DNA of 64,000 bases from Flavobacterium gelatinilyticum (GTDB lineage Bacteria > Bacteroidota > Bacteroidia > Flavobacteriales > Flavobacteriaceae). The stretch lies in NCBI RefSeq assembly GCF_027111295.1, contig NZ_CP114287.1, forward strand, positions 3,658,001-3,722,000, given 5' to 3'. Both the position numbers and the translations under genes were made by a program. The notes beneath the pieces are model-generated. The model did not search any database. It saw only the letters and a list, made by a program, of their open reading frames with translations, and was not told where the DNA came from. Each line of letters starts with the position of its first letter. The first letter of the stretch is position 1. Below, one piece after another: positions 62,541 through 64,000 of this stretch.

Positions 62541-64000
62541 ATGAATTCAAACAACATCAAAAAAACAATTTTCATTTTACTTTTTGCATCTTTCTGCATC
62601 AAAACCACGGCACAATCCGGTCATGTTTTATGGTACAAACAGCCCGCAGAATTCTTTGAAGAAAGTTTGGTTTTAGGAAACGGAAAAATGGGAGCCACCG
62701 TTTTTGGCGGTATAAATTCAGATAAAATCCATCTGAACGATATTACCCTTTGGTCAGGAGAACCTGTAAATGCCAATATGAATCCCGAAGCCTACAAAAA
62801 CATTCCAGCCATTCGCGAAGCGCTTCAAAACGAAAACTACAAACTGGCCGAAGAACTTAACAAAAAAGTTCAGGGAAAAAATTCCGAGAAATATGCCCCT
62901 TTAGGAACTTTGGAAATTAACAATTCCGAGAAAGGCAAAGCAACTAATTACTACAGAGAACTTGATATTTCGAATGCCACATCAAAAGTAACGTACGAAA
63001 TGGACGGTGTAAAATATACCCGTGAATATTTCGTTTCGGCTCCGGATCAAATCATGATTATTAAACTGACCAGCAGTCAGAAAGGCGCTTTAAATTTTGA
63101 TGTTAATTTAAAAAGCCAGCTAAAATCAGAAGTACATACAAGAAACAATACGCTGATCCTAAACGGAACTGCCCCAATCAATGAAAACGCAGGCTATACC
63201 GTTCAACCCAAATTTTTATCAGTAAAAGAAAGAGGCACAAGGTTCACCACTTTAATACAAATCAAGAAAACCGACGGGCAGATTACAAATTCTAATGCGT
63301 CGCTGACTGTAAAAAATGCATCCGAAGTTTATATTTACATTTCAATTGCAACCAGTTTCAACGGCTTTGATAAAAATCCGGCATCCCAAGGTGTAGACGA
63401 TATGGCTATAGCAGCCCAGAATCTCAACAAAGCATTTGCAAAACCATTCGATAAAATCAAAGAATCGCATATTACCGATTATCAGAAATTCTATAATCGT
63501 GTCGATTTAAATCTGGGCAAAACCACCGCTCCGGATTTACCAACAGACGAACGTTTACTACGCTACGCCGACGGAAAAGAAGATAAAAACCTTGAAATCC
63601 TGTATTTCAATTTCGGGCGATATTTATTAATCAGTTCTTCAAGAACACTGGGTGTCCCGGCAAACCTGCAGGGACTTTGGAATCCGCATTTGAGTCCGCC
63701 TTGGAGCAGTAATTATACCATGAATATCAACTTAGAAGAAAACTACTGGCTGGCAGAAAATACCAACCTTTCAGAAATGCATAAATCGCTTTTAAGTTTT
63801 ATAAAAAACCTTTCGGTAACCGGAAAAGTAACCGCAAAGACTTTTTACGGAGTCGACAAAGGCTGGGCTGCCGGACATAATTCTGATATCTGGGCCATGA
63901 CCAATCCTGTTGGACAGTTCGGAAAAGAAGAACCAATGTGGGCCTGCTGGCCAATGGGCGGAGCATGGCTGAGTACGCACATTTGGGAACATTATATTTT
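62541..64000 (+). CDS. GH95 alpha-L-fucosidase, 3' partial
   Basis: The frame from the ATG at 62541 stays open to the end of the window (486 codons seen). It has a signal peptide (IFILLFASFCIKTTAQS) and the GH95 N-terminal domain: LWYKQPAEFFEESLVLGNGK, HLNDITLWSGEPVNANM, KYAPLGTLEI. Family marks of the catalytic (alpha/alpha)6 barrel follow: NLQGLWNPHLSPPWSSNYTM, NINLEENYWLAE and GGAWLSTHIWEHY. GH95 members are inverting alpha-1,2-L-fucosidases (or galactosidases). This one would remove the terminal fucose of fucosylated xyloglucan. Some catalytic residues lie beyond the window. Confidence 0.92.
   Translation, partial: MNSNNIKKTIFILLFASFCIKTTAQSGHVLWYKQPAEFFEESLVLGNGKMGATVFGGINSDKIHLNDITLWSGEPVNANMNPEAYKNIPAIREALQNENYKLAEELNKKVQGKNSEKYAPLGTLEINNSEKGKATNYYRELDISNATSKVTYEMDGVKYTREYFVSAPDQIMIIKLTSSQKGALNFDVNLKSQLKSEVHTRNNTLILNGTAPINENAGYTVQPKFLSVKERGTRFTTLIQIKKTDGQITNSNASLTVKNASEVYIYISIATSFNGFDKNPASQGVDDMAIAAQNLNKAFAKPFDKIKESHITDYQKFYNRVDLNLGKTTAPDLPTDERLLRYADGKEDKNLEILYFNFGRYLLISSSRTLGVPANLQGLWNPHLSPPWSSNYTMNINLEENYWLAENTNLSEMHKSLLSFIKNLSVTGKVTAKTFYGVDKGWAAGHNSDIWAMTNPVGQFGKEEPMWACWPMGGAWLSTHIWEHYI

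Noticed and set aside
37024..64000. Arabinan or simple xylan as the locus substrate, suggested by NrtR/AraR-like regulators, GH43 and GH39
   Set aside because: GH5 with BACON, GH31 with K-x-D-F-G-E, GH2, two GH3 and GH95 fit xyloglucan better, and no GH10, GH11, GH8 or endo-arabinanase GH43 is seen.

Overview
The window comes from a member of the Bacteroidota, most likely a Flavobacterium. The evidence is the A+T-rich DNA, several type IX secretion (T9SS) tails, SusC/SusD pairs, promoter boxes of the TAnnTTTG type, and a housekeeping gene set (bioB, ribF, comF, glyS, thiL, lepA) typical of that genus. No rRNA, tRNA, CRISPR array, phage or insertion sequence was seen. Both ends cut through a gene.

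Region 1 (1-15214) holds four large consecutive surface or secreted proteins. Each has a different N-terminal head: a PA14-like domain, a CARDB/DUF11-like region, a delta-60 beta-propeller-like repeat domain, or a Gly-rich region with Ig-like repeats. All four share one C-terminal module of roughly 430-520 residues ending in a T9SS sorting tail. The first two copies of this module are nearly identical in DNA over 1.3 kb.

Region 2 (15266-34314) is mostly housekeeping. It contains a cupin/JmjC-like protein, biotin synthase, a small membrane protein, RibF, a secreted M12B-like metalloprotease with P-domain and T9SS tail, ComF, glycyl-tRNA synthetase, ThiL, a DinB-like protein, a WYL regulator, a small beta-barrel protein and LepA. 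Inside it lies a signalling group (24538-28621): a LytTR regulator whose phospho-acceptor Asp is Glu, a small secreted protein, a TPR lipoprotein histidine kinase and an overlapping response regulator.

Region 3 (34628-64000) is a polysaccharide utilization locus. Two tandem NUDIX-type (NrtR-like) regulators are divergent from a SusC-SusD-surface lipoprotein operon. Next come GH2, GH31, GH97, GH3, GH39, GH3, GH5 (subfamily-4-like, with BACON), a CE20-like acetylesterase, GH43 and a truncated GH95 fucosidase. The enzyme set fits breakdown of a branched, acetylated, fucosylated xyloglucan: GH5 cuts the backbone, GH31 removes xylose, GH2 galactose, GH95 fucose and GH43 arabinose or xylose, the esterase removes acetyl groups, and GH3 finishes the oligosaccharides.

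The most unusual observation is that an orphan double-glycine-leader peptide gene (34775-35008), just across the NUDIX genes, shares with susC a -33 TTG, the same 20-nt spacer, a near-identical -7 box and a 23-bp imperfect palindrome over the predicted start site. This suggests that a RiPP/bacteriocin-like peptide is under the same control as glycan uptake. Gene joints in region 3 carry many dispersed palindromes and long inverted repeats.
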